Shown here in pieces: positions 48,402-59,170 of a DNA stretch of 64,000 bases. The notes beneath the pieces are model-generated. The model did no database searches and was not told where the DNA came from. It was given only the letters and a program-made list of their open reading frames with translations. The first letter of the stretch is position 1; each line of letters starts with the position of its first letter. The stretch comes from Orbilia blumenaviensis (Eukaryota > Ascomycota > Orbiliomycetes > Orbiliales > Orbiliaceae), in contig JAVHNS010000002.1 in assembly GCA_036872755.1 (NCBI GenBank), forward strand, positions 2,976,001 through 3,040,000. The letters run 5' to 3'. The position numbers were made by a program, and so were the translations under genes.

Positions 48402-48863
48402 ATGTCAGACGACAAAATGGCCATGGAGGTTGGTACCCCCTACCAATTCGACCATGTTACCCATGTTGGATTCGATCACACGACAGGTGGTTTTACTGGG
48501 CTACCACCAGAATGGGAGCAAGTTCTCCGTGGTGAGATCACAGCCGAAGAGGTCAACCGCCGCAGGAACCCGCCAAATTACCAGCGACAGAATGCAATGA
48601 CCACCCAACGTGGTGGGTCCGGCTCTGGACGAAGGAGAAAGCAGTCGTGCTTCATGGCTTTCCTTGGAAAGTGCTTCGGTTCTACATATGACGACAACAA
48701 CAGGACACCCTCTCCGACCCGCATAGTCAGCTCGAGTAGGTTGGTGGAAACATCTGAACGCCCTTCTTCGGTACCGCCTCCTTATGATAGTGTCAAGTCG
48801 TACGATGAGGTAGAACAGAGGCCGGTTAACTCCCCCACAACCGCCACACCGCCTACCCAGTAA
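48402..48863 (+). CDS. Stand-alone CRIB (p21-Rho-binding) domain protein, 153 aa
   Basis: The protein starts at ATG 48402. Residues 9-44 form a full CRIB motif (GTPYQFDHVTHVGFDHTTGG then FTGLPPEW), as in PAK kinases Cla4 and Ste20, so it should bind GTP-bound Cdc42 or Rac. No kinase domain follows: the frame ends after 153 residues and the next 1.2 kb has no gene. After the CRIB comes a basic patch with two cysteines (RRRKQSCFMAFLGKCF), which could attach the protein to membranes through lipid and charge. The tail is Ser/Pro-rich with a PPPY motif (125-128) that could bind WW domains such as that of Rsp5. In layout it resembles animal CDC42 small effectors and yeast Gic proteins. The frame is open upstream of 48402 but without a better start. 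A 5' UTR intron is possible. Confidence 0.82.
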   Translation: MSDDKMAMEVGTPYQFDHVTHVGFDHTTGGFTGLPPEWEQVLRGEITAEEVNRRRNPPNYQRQNAMTTQRGGSGSGRRRKQSCFMAFLGKCFGSTYDDNNRTPSPTRIVSSSRLVETSERPSSVPPPYDSVKSYDEVEQRPVNSPTTATPPTQ

Positions 48864-50114
48864 GGTTCGTACAAGCGCCCCTCCGCGAACTCCTCCAACA
48901 TAAAATGCAAAAATATCATTAGGGTTCTAACATTAATTACTTTTCCTTTCGAAAAGGACAGGCAGGCTTCTTCAAACAAACTCTTTCTTCTTTTCTCTGC
49001 TCGTTTTGGATCAAGCATTTCTTTTCCTTGCAGCATTATTTGAGATACCCATATTATTTTTTGCATTCAAAAAGTAGCACTCCAAACCTACGTATACCGA
49101 ATACAGACACACACGCCTACACTCCTCCATATTTGATTCAACTACCATTCACACCATACTCTCTTATCGGTCTCTCTTATCTCTCTCATCGTCCCTGGAC
49201 CTCAATTTCTTTTACTTTGATAACCTCTTATCCTCTACACCCCCATATCATTCTGACCATATTATCGGCAGGACAAATTGGTGGACAAAGAGCATATACC
49301 TCCTCAGCTTCTTTTTTCATTGTCCATTTTGGTTCCGTTGGTTTGGATATCTCCCTTTCTCTCTCTTCTCTTTCCTTACTTGAACATCATCGTTTTATCT
49401 TGGACAGCTTTTGATCAAGCTATTAGGGGAAAGGCTCCAAGCCTTTCCACTATTCCATTCATCAGGGTCTATTAATATTTTCCTTTCTTGCAACTACTTT
49501 TTCCATGTCTTGATCCATCTCGTTTTTTTGTTTTTTATTTTCTTTTGCAGACAAACGTGACGACCGAAACGACTCTCATTTACATCCTCTTCTGTCGCGC
49601 CCGTACTTATCACCGGTGCCCTTTTTCTTTCCTTTCATTTTATTTGATCAAGTCCATTCACGGGAGGGGTTTTCCTGTTATTTTTCATCATTGCTTTTTA
49701 TCATCGTTTTTCTTATTAAACAGTTTAGCAACCCATGTTCGAGTATTTTTAGCGGATGAGTGTACATGTGTATCTGTCTATTTGTATTAGGCGGGATGCG
49801 AGGGGAACCAAAACCGACCTAGCCTTTTGAGTCGGTCGGTCGGGCTGCCATTTATTGTTGCGGCCTTGGGGATTGAGAATAGAATTTTTAGGTTTTTCCT
49901 CGAAATGTTTTTATTAGCGATTCCGCCTGGTGAATACAATGTGTTAATACTCGTAGATGATTAAGCCTAGTGATAGTAAATGATGAATAATCTTGAATTC
50001 TTTTGAATGCTTGCCGCCATCCAATTCATATCGTACAACAGTATCCCTTATAACTAAATTCCAACCAAACGCTATGTGAAGTATCTACAAACAAAATCCA
50101 ACATATGCACTCCA
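48864..50114. other. Convergent spacer between CRIB gene and BMT2
   Basis: 1.25 kb, rich in T and C, contains the 3' regions of two converging genes. No coding region or RNA gene is supported. Confidence 0.4.
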
Positions 50115-51188
50115 TCACTCCACGACAATCGCAAAGTTATTCCTCTTCCCTCCAGGCAAGAGCTCCGTCTTTCTAAACTTGGTGTTCCTAACACCGCTAC
50201 TACCCCCAATGTATTTCCAAAGATAGTATACCAACTTCGGCGACAGCTTTCTTTTCACAAGTTCATATCCCATAGATACCATTATCTCTTGTAAACGGTC
50301 TTCGGTGAGATACCTGCTGTTTGTAACACATGGTGCTGGGAGGACGAGGAATAGCGATGGGAAGTTGGATGTCCAGTTATCCTCCTTTTCTTTATTCTTG
50401 CTATCCTTTGCTGCTGCTGCTGATCTTCTTCGCTGACGCCTCTCCAGCGCCTGTTCCATAAAACTGGTTATATGCTCCAGCATCTCCCCTCTTCCTGCTG
50501 GAGTGGGTACGTAGTTTAAAACCAGTGAGCAGGAGATTATGTCGTATCCATTGTCTGCATTTTTTGGAACTGGGAATTTCATAAAGTCCTGTTTTAGGAT
50601 CTCGTCCGGATGAAGAGAGTTCAGATCCATTAAAGTCCGTCGCGAGGACGGGAAGTAGGTATGTATAGCGTTTGTTGGTGAGAGGCAGCCGATTTCTAGG
50701 AGGCGGTATCGTGAAAGGGTGTCATCGTTGCCGTTACCATTGCCACTACTGCCTTTACTAGTAGAAGTGTGTTTGGCTTTTGGCTTTGGAACACCAAGTT
50801 CGGCGAACCAGTCTACGAGAATCTTTGAGCTATCGCCACCACGTTTTGAGGATTGGCCGGAGACGCTGGCACGTTGGTAGGCTTCCAGGCCGCCGGAGGA
50901 GGTGAGTTCCGAGGTGAGTTCTGAAATTGCATTGGTGTCGTTTTGTTGGATAGCTTGGGAGAGACGCTTTTGGGTGGTATGGTGGGAGCGGATCAGAGCA
51001 CGGGAGAGTTTTGATGGAAGTGGGTTTGTGGATGAGGTTGATGCTGACGTTGGTGTTGGTATTGACGATGATGTCGAGTTTTTTGCGGTTGTGGAGATGG
51101 ATTGACGGTGGCGGCGGGAGAGGAGGGAAGAAGAGGATTGTTTCCGCTTCTTTTTGGATTTGGATTTTGATTTAGTGGAGGATGTCAT
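50115..51188 (-). CDS. BMT2: 25S rRNA adenine-N1 methyltransferase (Bmt2 family)
   Basis: A single exon of 357 residues starts at the first true ATG, 51188; the frame is open further upstream, but only with non-ATG codons. The N-terminus is a Lys/Ser-rich nucleolar-type tail (SKSKSKKKRKQ). From about residue 100 the sequence follows yeast Bmt2: a helical segment, then the Rossmann-type motif RLLEIGCLS (about residue 165) for S-adenosylmethionine, DIISCSLVLNYVP (motif IV region) and a C-terminal block around FLVLPAPCVTNSRY. Bmt2 makes m1A at position 2142 of yeast 25S rRNA (established knowledge). It is divergent from FES1 with a 493-base shared promoter containing a heat-shock element. An Asn/Gly/Ser-rich insertion sits just before the SAM motif. 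Confidence 0.9.
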   Translation of the reverse strand: MTSSTKSKSKSKKKRKQSSSSLLSRRHRQSISTTAKNSTSSSIPTPTSASTSSTNPLPSKLSRALIRSHHTTQKRLSQAIQQNDTNAISELTSELTSSGGLEAYQRASVSGQSSKRGGDSSKILVDWFAELGVPKPKAKHTSTSKGSSGNGNGNDDTLSRYRLLEIGCLSPTNAIHTYFPSSRRTLMDLNSLHPDEILKQDFMKFPVPKNADNGYDIISCSLVLNYVPTPAGRGEMLEHITSFMEQALERRQRRRSAAAAKDSKNKEKEDNWTSNFPSLFLVLPAPCVTNSRYLTEDRLQEIMVSMGYELVKRKLSPKLVYYLWKYIGGSSGVRNTKFRKTELLPGGKRNNFAIVVE

Positions 51189-51681
51189 GACCGGGTCATA
51201 ATTACTTTTGCGACTGTCATTCTCTTTCCTTGATATAAATTCCAATTGTCATGAGGTTGGCGATGGTTTGGCGACGTCGAATCAAAACTGGAAAAAAGAT
51301 GAAACTGAAGCTGAAGATGGGAAAGTGCGAAGTGCGAAGTGCGACCGGGGCCTTTGAATGGCTGAACGTTCTGGAAGATCCTGGAAGGAAACCGTTTGGG
51401 GGCTTGGCAAGACAAGGCATGGTGGGAGATCTCAAAATTTAAGATCTCTCTTCTTCTTCCTCTTAGCTTCTCAGCTGTCTATAATAGCTTAACTTCACGA
51501 CCAGGACTTCTACTACTCCTCGCCGACATCAGAATTTGAGAAAATAAAGATAAACTCGATCCTACTACTGCTCACTTCTCAAATAACCACATTCTACAGA
51601 CCGAATCTCTAGAATAACACCCAAATACATACATTCCTTCATTGTCGACAAACGTCATATAAAAATTTAAATCCCACAACC
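51189..51681. other. Shared divergent promoter of BMT2 and FES1
   Basis: This 493-base spacer between head-to-head genes holds the heat-shock element listed separately. Short frames crossing it on either strand have no support. Confidence 0.5.
51364..51386. promoter_or_regulatory. Five-unit heat-shock element in the FES1/BMT2 promoter
   Basis: Alternating units every five bases: GAA at 51364, TTC at 51369, GAA at 51374, TCC at 51379 (one mismatch from TTC) and GAA at 51384. Four of five units are perfect. The site lies 296 bases before the FES1 ATG. FES1 is an Hsf1 target in yeast (established knowledge), so Hsf1 binding here is a well-founded inference. Confidence 0.65.
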
Positions 51682-52421
51682 ATGGAAAAAGTACTAGCCT
51701 GGTCCGTCGCCGCCTCCGCACCTGAACAAGAAGGCGAAGACCGTCAGCTCCCCCGTCTCGACCAAGATGCTCTCGCCCAGCTCCTCATGGGCGGTAAGAG
51801 CGATGCCGACATGATGATCGAAGCCATGCAGTGCATAACCGACCCCTCCGCCACTCTCGAAAACCGAGAGATCGCCTTCGACAACCTCGAGCAGCTGGTG
51901 GAGAACCTCGATAATGCGAATAATATGGAGAACTTGAAGCTATGGGAACCCTTGGTACAGCAGCTACATGCGGTTGAGAAGGAGATGAGGTTTATGGCAG
52001 CGTGGTGTATTGGTACTGCGGTACAGAATAACGAGAAGAGTCAGGATCATGTAAGTTCTTCTCATGCCCCTCCCTTCTTTTTCTTCTTCATATATTTAGT
52101 ATTTAGTATAAGTATATACTATAATATGGAACCATCGAGGCTAACATATATATAAAAACTTAGTTCCACAAAACCGAGGGTGTACACAAGCTCGTTCATC
52201 TGGCGTTAAACGACTCGGCTCCCGATGTCAGGTCGAAGGCTGTATACGCCATCAGTAGCTTCGTGAGGAACCATCAACCTGCGCTCGATCAGTGCATTTC
52301 AAAGTTACCCGACAGCTTAAAAGAGGAGTATTCCCAAAAGAACTTGAATGCCACCGACATGGACGCCATCGACGAATTCAGGAACAGGCTGAAGGCGGAG
52401 GGTGTCAAGGTTGCCGCATAA
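51682..52421 (+). CDS. FES1: Hsp70 nucleotide exchange factor Fes1
   Basis: Two exons, 51682-52050 and 52164-52421, joined in phase 0 across a 113-nt intron (GTAAGT...TTAG), encode 208 residues, the usual size. The start MEKVLAWSVAAS is typical of Fes1. The body is a set of armadillo-type helical repeats with the HspBP1/Fes1 signature: ENREIAFDNLEQLVENLDNA, then FMAAWCIGTAVQNNEKSQ and PDVRSKAVYAISSFVRNHQP. Fes1 promotes ADP release from cytosolic Hsp70 and so frees misfolded clients for degradation. It stands next to BMT2, head to head, and upstream of BUD31 on the same strand. Identity is near certain. Confidence 0.96.
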
Positions 52422-52994
52422 AAAAAAAATTCGAAAAATAAAATACAATAAAATTAGAAATATTATACTTTCCACCGACGTAAACAGAGCTTCTGCTGGT
52501 GGAAAAAAAAAAGTGCTTTTTAAAACATTACGGTTCAGGCGTTTGAGAGAGAGTGGGGTGGCATTTCGATCGTTCTTTGGAGTACCTCAGGCAGCTCTTT
52601 TATCTCTATTTTCTTATTCTTCTTCTTTTTGTATATAGACCATTGAAGAACTATCCAAAAGGCATTCCCGTTCCACATGAAACCAGTAGTAGGAGTAGTA
52701 ACAGTAGCGCGAATTTCACCATAAAATGCCAATTCGTCATACAGGATATATATATAATTTATAATTCTAGACACTTTGGAGTCAGAGGACGCTTACATAA
52801 GTGATCGAAACGTCAATCACGTGACCATGCAGATGGTATTTCAAAGCTCGAGTCGCGCCTTCAAACCATCATCTTGCCCCCATCACCAAAACTCCGTCAC
52901 GACTTCAACCTCTAAAGCTAGAGAACCATACACTCCGAATCCACCACCTCCACCACCGCTACTATCCCACGCATACGTATACGTATAAACAACA
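52422..52994. other. Spacer between FES1 and BUD31
   Basis: 573 bases with FES1 3' sequence and the BUD31 promoter. A palindromic TCACGTGA lies at 52817-52824. No gene is seen. Confidence 0.4.
52817..52824. promoter_or_regulatory. TCACGTGA bHLH (E-box) site upstream of BUD31
   Basis: A perfect 8-base palindrome 171 bases before the BUD31 ATG. It matches the binding site of Cbf1-type bHLH factors. A single short site can occur by chance. Confidence 0.35.
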
Positions 52995-53178
52995 ATGCCA
53001 CCAATCCGCACACGAAACAAGCGCAAGCCGCCACCGGACGGCTTCGAGGACATCGAAGACACCCTCCTTGAATTCGAGAACAAGATGAAAGACGGTTCGT
53101 CCGACCTTCCTTCCTCCATAGCCTTCTGTTAGCATCATATGATATAATATGAAGATATCACGAAAAGAAAGAAACTCG

Positions 53179-53209
<31 letters not shown>

Positions 53210-53922
53210 ACTCAACTCTCATTATATAATAGCTGAAAACGCGCCTCACGACGGAAAGCGCAGGAATGAGGTGCTATGGCCTATCTTCCAGATCTCGCAT
53301 CAACGTACGTAGGAATCAGTTTTATATTAAAAAAATCATCTCCCTATGGGAACGTGCATGAGGTGCGTTCGTTTCCCGACTCGTCCATTTTCTCTTTAAA
53401 AAAAAAAAAAAAGAAATCCGACAATCAATCAATCGGTCAACTCTCGCGAAATTGAGACTCAGTTATACATTCCTATCTCAAAAGTTGTAGAAGACGAAAG
53501 AAAAAAGAAAGCTTTCTAACATTTAAAATTCTTTAGGCTCCCGCTATATATACGACATGTACCTCAAAGAAGGCATCAGCAGGGAACTCTACGACTGGCT
53601 TCTCAAGAACAAATACGCCGACCCGTTACTCATCGCCAAATGGAAGAAACAGGGCTACGAAAAGCTCTGCTGTCTGAAGTGCATACAGACCAAGGAGACG
53701 AATTTTGGTTCTACATGTATCTGTCGTGTGCCCAAGGCGAGGATGTCGAAGGAGACGGTGGTGGAGTGCGTCAATTGCGGGTGCCAGTGAGTCCTTCTCT
53801 TTTATTCATCCTTTTTTCATTATTTGTCCCTAACGAGCTTCGGGACTGGTCTTTTTTTTTTTGGTTATCATTTTTCTAACAGTTGTGGTTTACGATATAG
53901 TGGCTGCGCATCAAGCGATTAA
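52995..53922 (+). CDS. BUD31: Pre-mRNA splicing factor Bud31 (G10 family)
   Basis: Four exons, 52995-53094, 53233-53304, 53537-53786 and 53901-53922, join in frame to 147 residues (human BUD31 has 144). The protein begins [20 protein letters not shown], nearly the family consensus, and continues [36 protein letters not shown] and [15 protein letters not shown]. The Cys-rich C-terminus ([31 protein letters not shown]) forms the zinc clusters that sit in the active spliceosome next to the U2/U6 catalytic RNA. The final exon is only 22 bases and supplies the last seven residues. Intron 1 contains a run of 27 A. The gene follows FES1 on the same strand. Confidence 0.95.
53179..53205. repeat. Poly(A) tract within BUD31 intron 1
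   Basis: Twenty-seven A lie between donor 53095 and acceptor 53232. The run is on the sense strand, about 25 bases before the 3' splice site. Confidence 0.85.
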
Positions 53923-55243
53923 AGTACCTGCTTTAATACCCTCGTATTTCTAAAGGAGAAAAGAAGAAAGAGAGAGATCTCAACGGTTTTTTCCCTACAC
54001 GCATCAGAAGCTACTGATACTGATAACCGATGACCCATCCTGGGAGGTCTTTTCGATGAAACACCTGCTCACGTAGCACAGAACAGGATGCCGGGGAAAG
54101 GGCGGGGGGGCTCCCTTGCTTTCGGCGAAATCCTGTCAACGGTGCCACCCAAAAAATAAAATAAAAAACACAAAAAAGCCGTTACAAACTGAAAACGGGG
54201 AAAGGCGTTTTAGTTAAGATTTTTTGGGTCCGCATTGCTTCCTTCCATCCTTGTCTACTTACATCATTGACGAGGGGGAAAAGAAAGGCATATTCCGTTT
54301 TTTTGTTGACAAGGGGGAGGGAGCGCTGGAGCTTTGGTAACTTTGTATGTACTTTTAGAGGAGACAAAAAAAACTACTAAAAACCAAGAAATATTTATCT
54401 TCAAAACAGGGGTATAACGTGTGCTTAAAACCTAACTGCTTGAATAGTATCTCCTCGTAGCTTTGTGCGTACGTAATCCAAAACCACTACGACAGACATG
54501 CGTACTAAAGTGTCGAGGTAGACGGCACGATAGGGACAGCAGAGTTTAGTTTCGTATATATACTAAAGGAATCTAGAGCGTATACATTTTGGCAACAAAA
54601 ATTACTAGGAGGGTTTTTTTTATAGGCGTTATTGTGGTGAGACAATGAGGAGGGTTAAGTCCTGCGTTTTTCAGCCGTTTCGAAGACAATAACATTGAAG
54701 TATCTCGTGTCCCCAGCCCTTCCCCCCCCCCAAAAAAAAAAAAAAAAAAAAAAAAAGTGTGCATGCAGCAGCTGGAAGGGCAAGGGGGAGGGCAAGGAAG
54801 GTAGCCTCCAAGAACGGTGCTGAAGGGCAGAGGCGGGAAGGAAAGAGCAAAAGAAGAGAAAATAGGTGGACCATGGTAACATTTGAGTTCCAAGGGAAAT
54901 GTATGTTGAAGGATGATTTCTCGGCTTAGAATACATCATTACGTTGGTGGTTGATAGTAAAACGGCTTGATCAAGATCATTCGTAGATATCGTATGTAGA
55001 TTGTTATATACATAAGTAGGTATACACATAAGATAGATATAAAGAGACGTCATAGCTTAAGTGCAAAATCGATAGCTAAAACCATCGATGCATCCTGCCG
55101 TCCGGCCAAGTTAACTACCTGGTCCATGCCAGGACCCCACCCCAAAGCCGTCTCAACGGCCCCACAGAATAAGATAACGATATTAATTTCCCGAAAAACA
55201 GACCCCAAAACTCCAGCAAGCAAAATCCATAAAATAAAAATAA

Positions 55244-55287
<44 letters not shown>

Positions 55288-55302
55288 AAAGAAATTTGAG
55301 AA
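53923..55302. other. Convergent spacer between BUD31 and the four-span membrane gene
   Basis: 1.4 kb, purine-rich on the plus strand, with a C10-A25 run at 54722-54756 and (AG)n at 55252-55284 just beyond the stop codon of the minus-strand gene. Frames crossing these runs are low-complexity artefacts. Confidence 0.4.
55252..55284. repeat. (AG)n microsatellite
   Basis: About 16 AG units lie 18 bases after the stop codon of the membrane protein gene (minus strand), so they are probably in its 3' UTR as (CU)n. Confidence 0.9.
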
Positions 55303-56455
55303 CTACGGCTGGTACAACGGCAAACTCTCATCCCCTGCTTCAGGATCATGCACCTCCCTCCTCGGCTGGTTACTAGTAGCATACCAATACGTTGGCGGCG
55401 CCCTCGAAGCCTCCACTCGTTGCGCAATAATCTGTTCTCTGGTAAGTCCCGCCGTCTCATCCCGCCTTCCTCCCGCTACTGCTGTTATTGTCGTTGCTTC
55501 TTCCGGCTTCGGTTCGTCTCCTTGTATCCCACTTTCTTCATCTCTGCGTCGACCAAAGTTTATAGAACCTGTAGATGAGAACGGACGGATTCTTGACCAG
55601 AGACTTGAGGATGCGGAGGCGGGTCTTGCGGCCGTTTGTGGCGGGGATGGGAGTAGAGAGTTGGAGGCTGTGGTTGTGACTGTAGTATTATTTGCTTGCG
55701 ATGATGATGAAGAGGTGGAAGTGACGAGAGGAGCTTCGGCGGAGAGTCTGTGTCTATGACGTAAACTCCTTGCCTGCTTGAATTGAAGGTAAGAGAGGTA
55801 TGTTGTGTACGCTGATGTTATACTATAAAAAAAAACAATATATATTAGCCTCTCAGCTCTCATACTTCTTATCTTCGATATGAGTAGGGTAAAGGAAGAA
55901 CATACAAACAAATGACCAATCCAACAGCTGCCATCCACAGTCCGACTTTGGGAGTATTGCTAATCGATGACCATTCGCTCTCCGCCGCTATCGAATTCGC
56001 AAAACTGAAGTGGGCGACGAAGACACCCACCAATCCTACGATCCATAGCGCTAGGATCGAGAGATCGATTATGAATCCGCCCAGCGGTGAGAGCGTGAGC
56101 TGTCCACAGGCGAATACAAGGAATATCAGTATTGAGAAGAGCATATATGCTGATAACTAAATATATATAAAAACACAATTAGCCATCTCTTAGTCCAAAT
56201 CCGAGAGCTTAAAGAATAAGGGGAGGGAGAAAGGGAACATACACAAGCAATAACAAGCAAAAACGACCACCCCCCTTCGATATTGGTAAGCTTGGGCGCA
56301 CCCTTAGCATAAGATACTCGAGTATTTGCCGTGATCGAAAAGAATGGGAGGCATATTAAGCATATGAAGTCTTGGAAATAACGGATGACTAGCCATCGAC
56401 CTGAGGCTCTGAATTTAGGCTTGCTATTGTAGCGGTTGTTGAAGTTTCGCCGCAT
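55303..56455 (-). CDS. Four-span (MARVEL-like) membrane protein with PPxY tail, 327 aa
   Basis: Three exons on the minus strand, 56455-56243, 56156-55906 and 55822-55303, join with all phases closing (donors GTATGT twice; acceptors TTTAG and ATAG). Hydrophobic spans lie near residues 21-42, 64-93, 98-120 and 143-165, giving a four-span protein with both ends on the same side, as in MARVEL-type fungal membrane proteins. The C-terminal half is Ser/Thr/Pro-rich and hydrophilic, with Arg-rich patches and a PPTY motif at 297-300 close to the end. PPxY motifs recruit WW domains of Rsp5-type ubiquitin ligases, so endocytic regulation is a possibility. The family call is from topology only, and the function is unknown. 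Confidence 0.75.
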
Positions 56456-58365
56456 CCTGACTTTTATATGTATTCTTCTTCAAATTCTCCCCTTGGTTGG
56501 TTGTAGGGGCTGTATGATACTATGTTTCCCTTCGTAGAGTCACTCAGATATTCGAATTGTAAACCAATGTATATTCAAATATTTGGATGGTGGATCGAAT
56601 CTGCGTTGAATGTGTGGTTTTTTTTATACGCTCGCAATGAAGAAGATTCGAAGATTGAATAATTAATGATATACAGAAAGCTATTTTCAAGAGAAATCCG
56701 AAACATTCAAAAACTAGACGAGAAGAATATTTTATATATAAAATACTACTCGCACTTAGGTACTTAGTACTTATTTCATCGCTCATGGATGGTTAAACCC
56801 CAGAGGAAAGTTTACTCCCAAGGCTACTGTTCTCAGGATTCTAAATTAATCATCTCTGCAGGGGTGGTGGTTAACTTGTTGGTGGAGGGGGGCTCTGAGA
56901 TCATCAACCTTAGCTTTGAAAAGCCTAGCTAGTCGGTGGGCATACTTTCTCTGCTCTGCCTGTTTCCAGAGGTCGTGGTCGTTACCAGCAGGCACCAAGC
57001 CCAAGCTGGCAAGGCCAAATCCGCAGCAGTACCAACGACATAATGCAACCCTAGCGAAGAAAACAAAGAGCCAAGGCTGATTTGCTAGCACCCGCTTTCT
57101 GGTCCAAACCCAAAAAAACGTCAAACTGAAAAGAACGGCTCGCTCGGTTTGCGATCTGGTGGATGTAGGAACCATGACTGTGCATGCATACATGGTATTT
57201 TATTGCGTATGGTCTGTCTGGGCCATCTATTTAATTATAATTGTTCGAGCGAGAGTGTGAAGAAGGCTGCCATGTCTTTTTGAGGAGCGGTGCTACCAAA
57301 TCGATCGGATGGCGGGTTTCGCCTAACCTGCGTAGATCGAATCGCTATAGATTCCAGAGGTTAATTTTTTTGAGGGATTGGATATTCCAAATCCATCTTT
57401 TGGATTAGGACCAGGGGAAGGGATTGGGGAGGTGAAGTTCTAGATACAGGCCCAGGCAAGGTTATTTCCCCAGACCCGCTTCAGGCATGCCAGCTAGTTT
57501 ATTACCCAAGTATATGAGTAGATTATGCCTATGTCAGACAGATCTAGGTATGACGTTTTATTGTTCCCCCATTGGCGTTATTTGACGAGGATCCAGTTCG
57601 GAATTCGGAACTCGGGAATTATAATTATCTTTTGAAACGATGCTTAGCTATTAGTGGTATCGACTCCTCCATCATCAAATCCAACTGCTTGCGCTTGGTG
57701 GTCATAGATCCTTGAAAAAATATATTAATTGTAATTGTTTCTTTTTTCTTGTTTAGATATGTCCTATCAGAAAATACAAAGCATAGCGCACCTGACTTGC
57801 ACTGTCCTAGGTAGGTAGTCAGGTGTGGAAGCCAGCTATAGCCAGCAACCGGCGATCGAATCAAGCAGAGCCTCCTTTCCAAGCATCTTGGTCATAGGTA
57901 TGAAGCTCGCTCCTTCAGACCGGGCTAAAAACAAAAAACAAAAAACTCCAAGCCGTCGGACAAAGACTATCTCAAAATCCATTACTCCCCCCCAAAGCTT
58001 CCCCATTATATCAAATCCAAGAACACACACAAAAATATCTTCTGGCTACCGTACAAACTCTTTTTCCTTTTGAAGGGTTTCGTTTTTTTTCATCGCCTGC
58101 TCGTTTTTTGTGGAAACAAAAGAAGAAGAAAAAGGCTGCAGGAAATTATGTTGTAGCAATATTCTATTTTTGCCAGCCCCGTATAGAAAGAATGACTTGG
58201 AAAAAAGGTAAATCAAAGGAATGGATGCTTTGCAAATATATCCTACTCAAATACAACCATATAAAAGAAAATAACCGTATCGGACTACTCCGGCGAAACC
58301 ACAAAAAGAGGAGAGAAGGGAGGCGGGAATGTAAGCCCCCATCATAAGATAGGACAGAACCGAAC
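56456..58365. other. Spacer between Rheb and the membrane protein gene
   Basis: 1.9 kb between tandem minus-strand genes. It holds the membrane gene promoter and the Rheb 3' UTR. A stop-free stretch at 56846-57193 (-) has no domain or splice support. Confidence 0.4.
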
Positions 58366-59170
58366 TCACATGACCACACACTTCCCACCGTTAGGAGGCT
58401 GCGCCGGGTTCTGCGACTTTTCGATCTCTGCGATCAGCAATTCGAAAGCCTTGGCTACGTTCTCGTTATGTCGGGCTGAAGTCTCGGTCCAGGAGCATTT
58501 CCACTCCTCCGCGAGCGCCTTGCCTTCCTCGGGCGATACCTGTCGTTGGATGTGGAGATCGGACTTGTTGCCGACCAGCACGCATGGCACCCATTCCGCT
58601 CCCTTCGTTTCGCCGTACTGTTAGTTCAGGACTCGTTACCGCGCACCAGATATATATATGTATATATTCTGGAGGAGGAGGATGACTTACAAGATGATTC
58701 AGAATCTTATCCCGAATAACCGTAACCATGTCAAAGGACTGTCTAGAGGTGACAGAGTAGGCAATGAGGTATCCATGGATCCCGATGGAGTGTTTTGACT
58801 GCAGGATGCTATATTCGTCTTGTCCGGCGGTGTCAACGATTTCAGTGGAGTAGTCTTGTCCCTTGTATTTTATGACGGTGCTGAAGGTGTTTTCGATGGT
58901 TGGGTAATAGCTCTCGACGAAGTGATTTTCGACGAATTGGACAGTCAGGGAGGATTTCCCTAATTAAAACTCACATATATCGTTAGTATACCTCGATCAT
59001 CCTTTCTCCAGTTCTGCTCTAGGGCTAGTGCATATATAGATATCTATATTATTATATTTACCCGTCGAGACGGGGTAGTAAATATAGAAAGACAAAAAAA
59101 CGGAAAGAAAGTGCATACCGACGGCCCTGCTCCCGACAATGGCGACCTTTCTCTGCTTGACAGCTGGCAT
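58366..59170 (-). CDS. rhb1: Rheb-family small GTPase (Rhb1)
   Basis: Three exons on the minus strand, 59170-59119, 58959-58691 and 58617-58366, encode 190 residues. The P-loop is GSRAVGKSS, with Arg at the position of Ras Gly12, a mark of Rheb. Switch I reads YYPTIENTF, switch II DTAGQDEYS, the guanine site NKSD and the G5 region TSARHNEN. The C-terminus CVVM is a CAAX box for farnesylation. Rheb GTPases activate TOR and, in fungi, also affect arginine/lysine uptake and stress tolerance (established knowledge). The 159-nt first intron splits the P-loop, GSRAVG|KSS. The frame is open for another 190 codons upstream of this ATG but contains no ATG there (see findings), so the start at 59170 is preferred. 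Confidence 0.95.
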
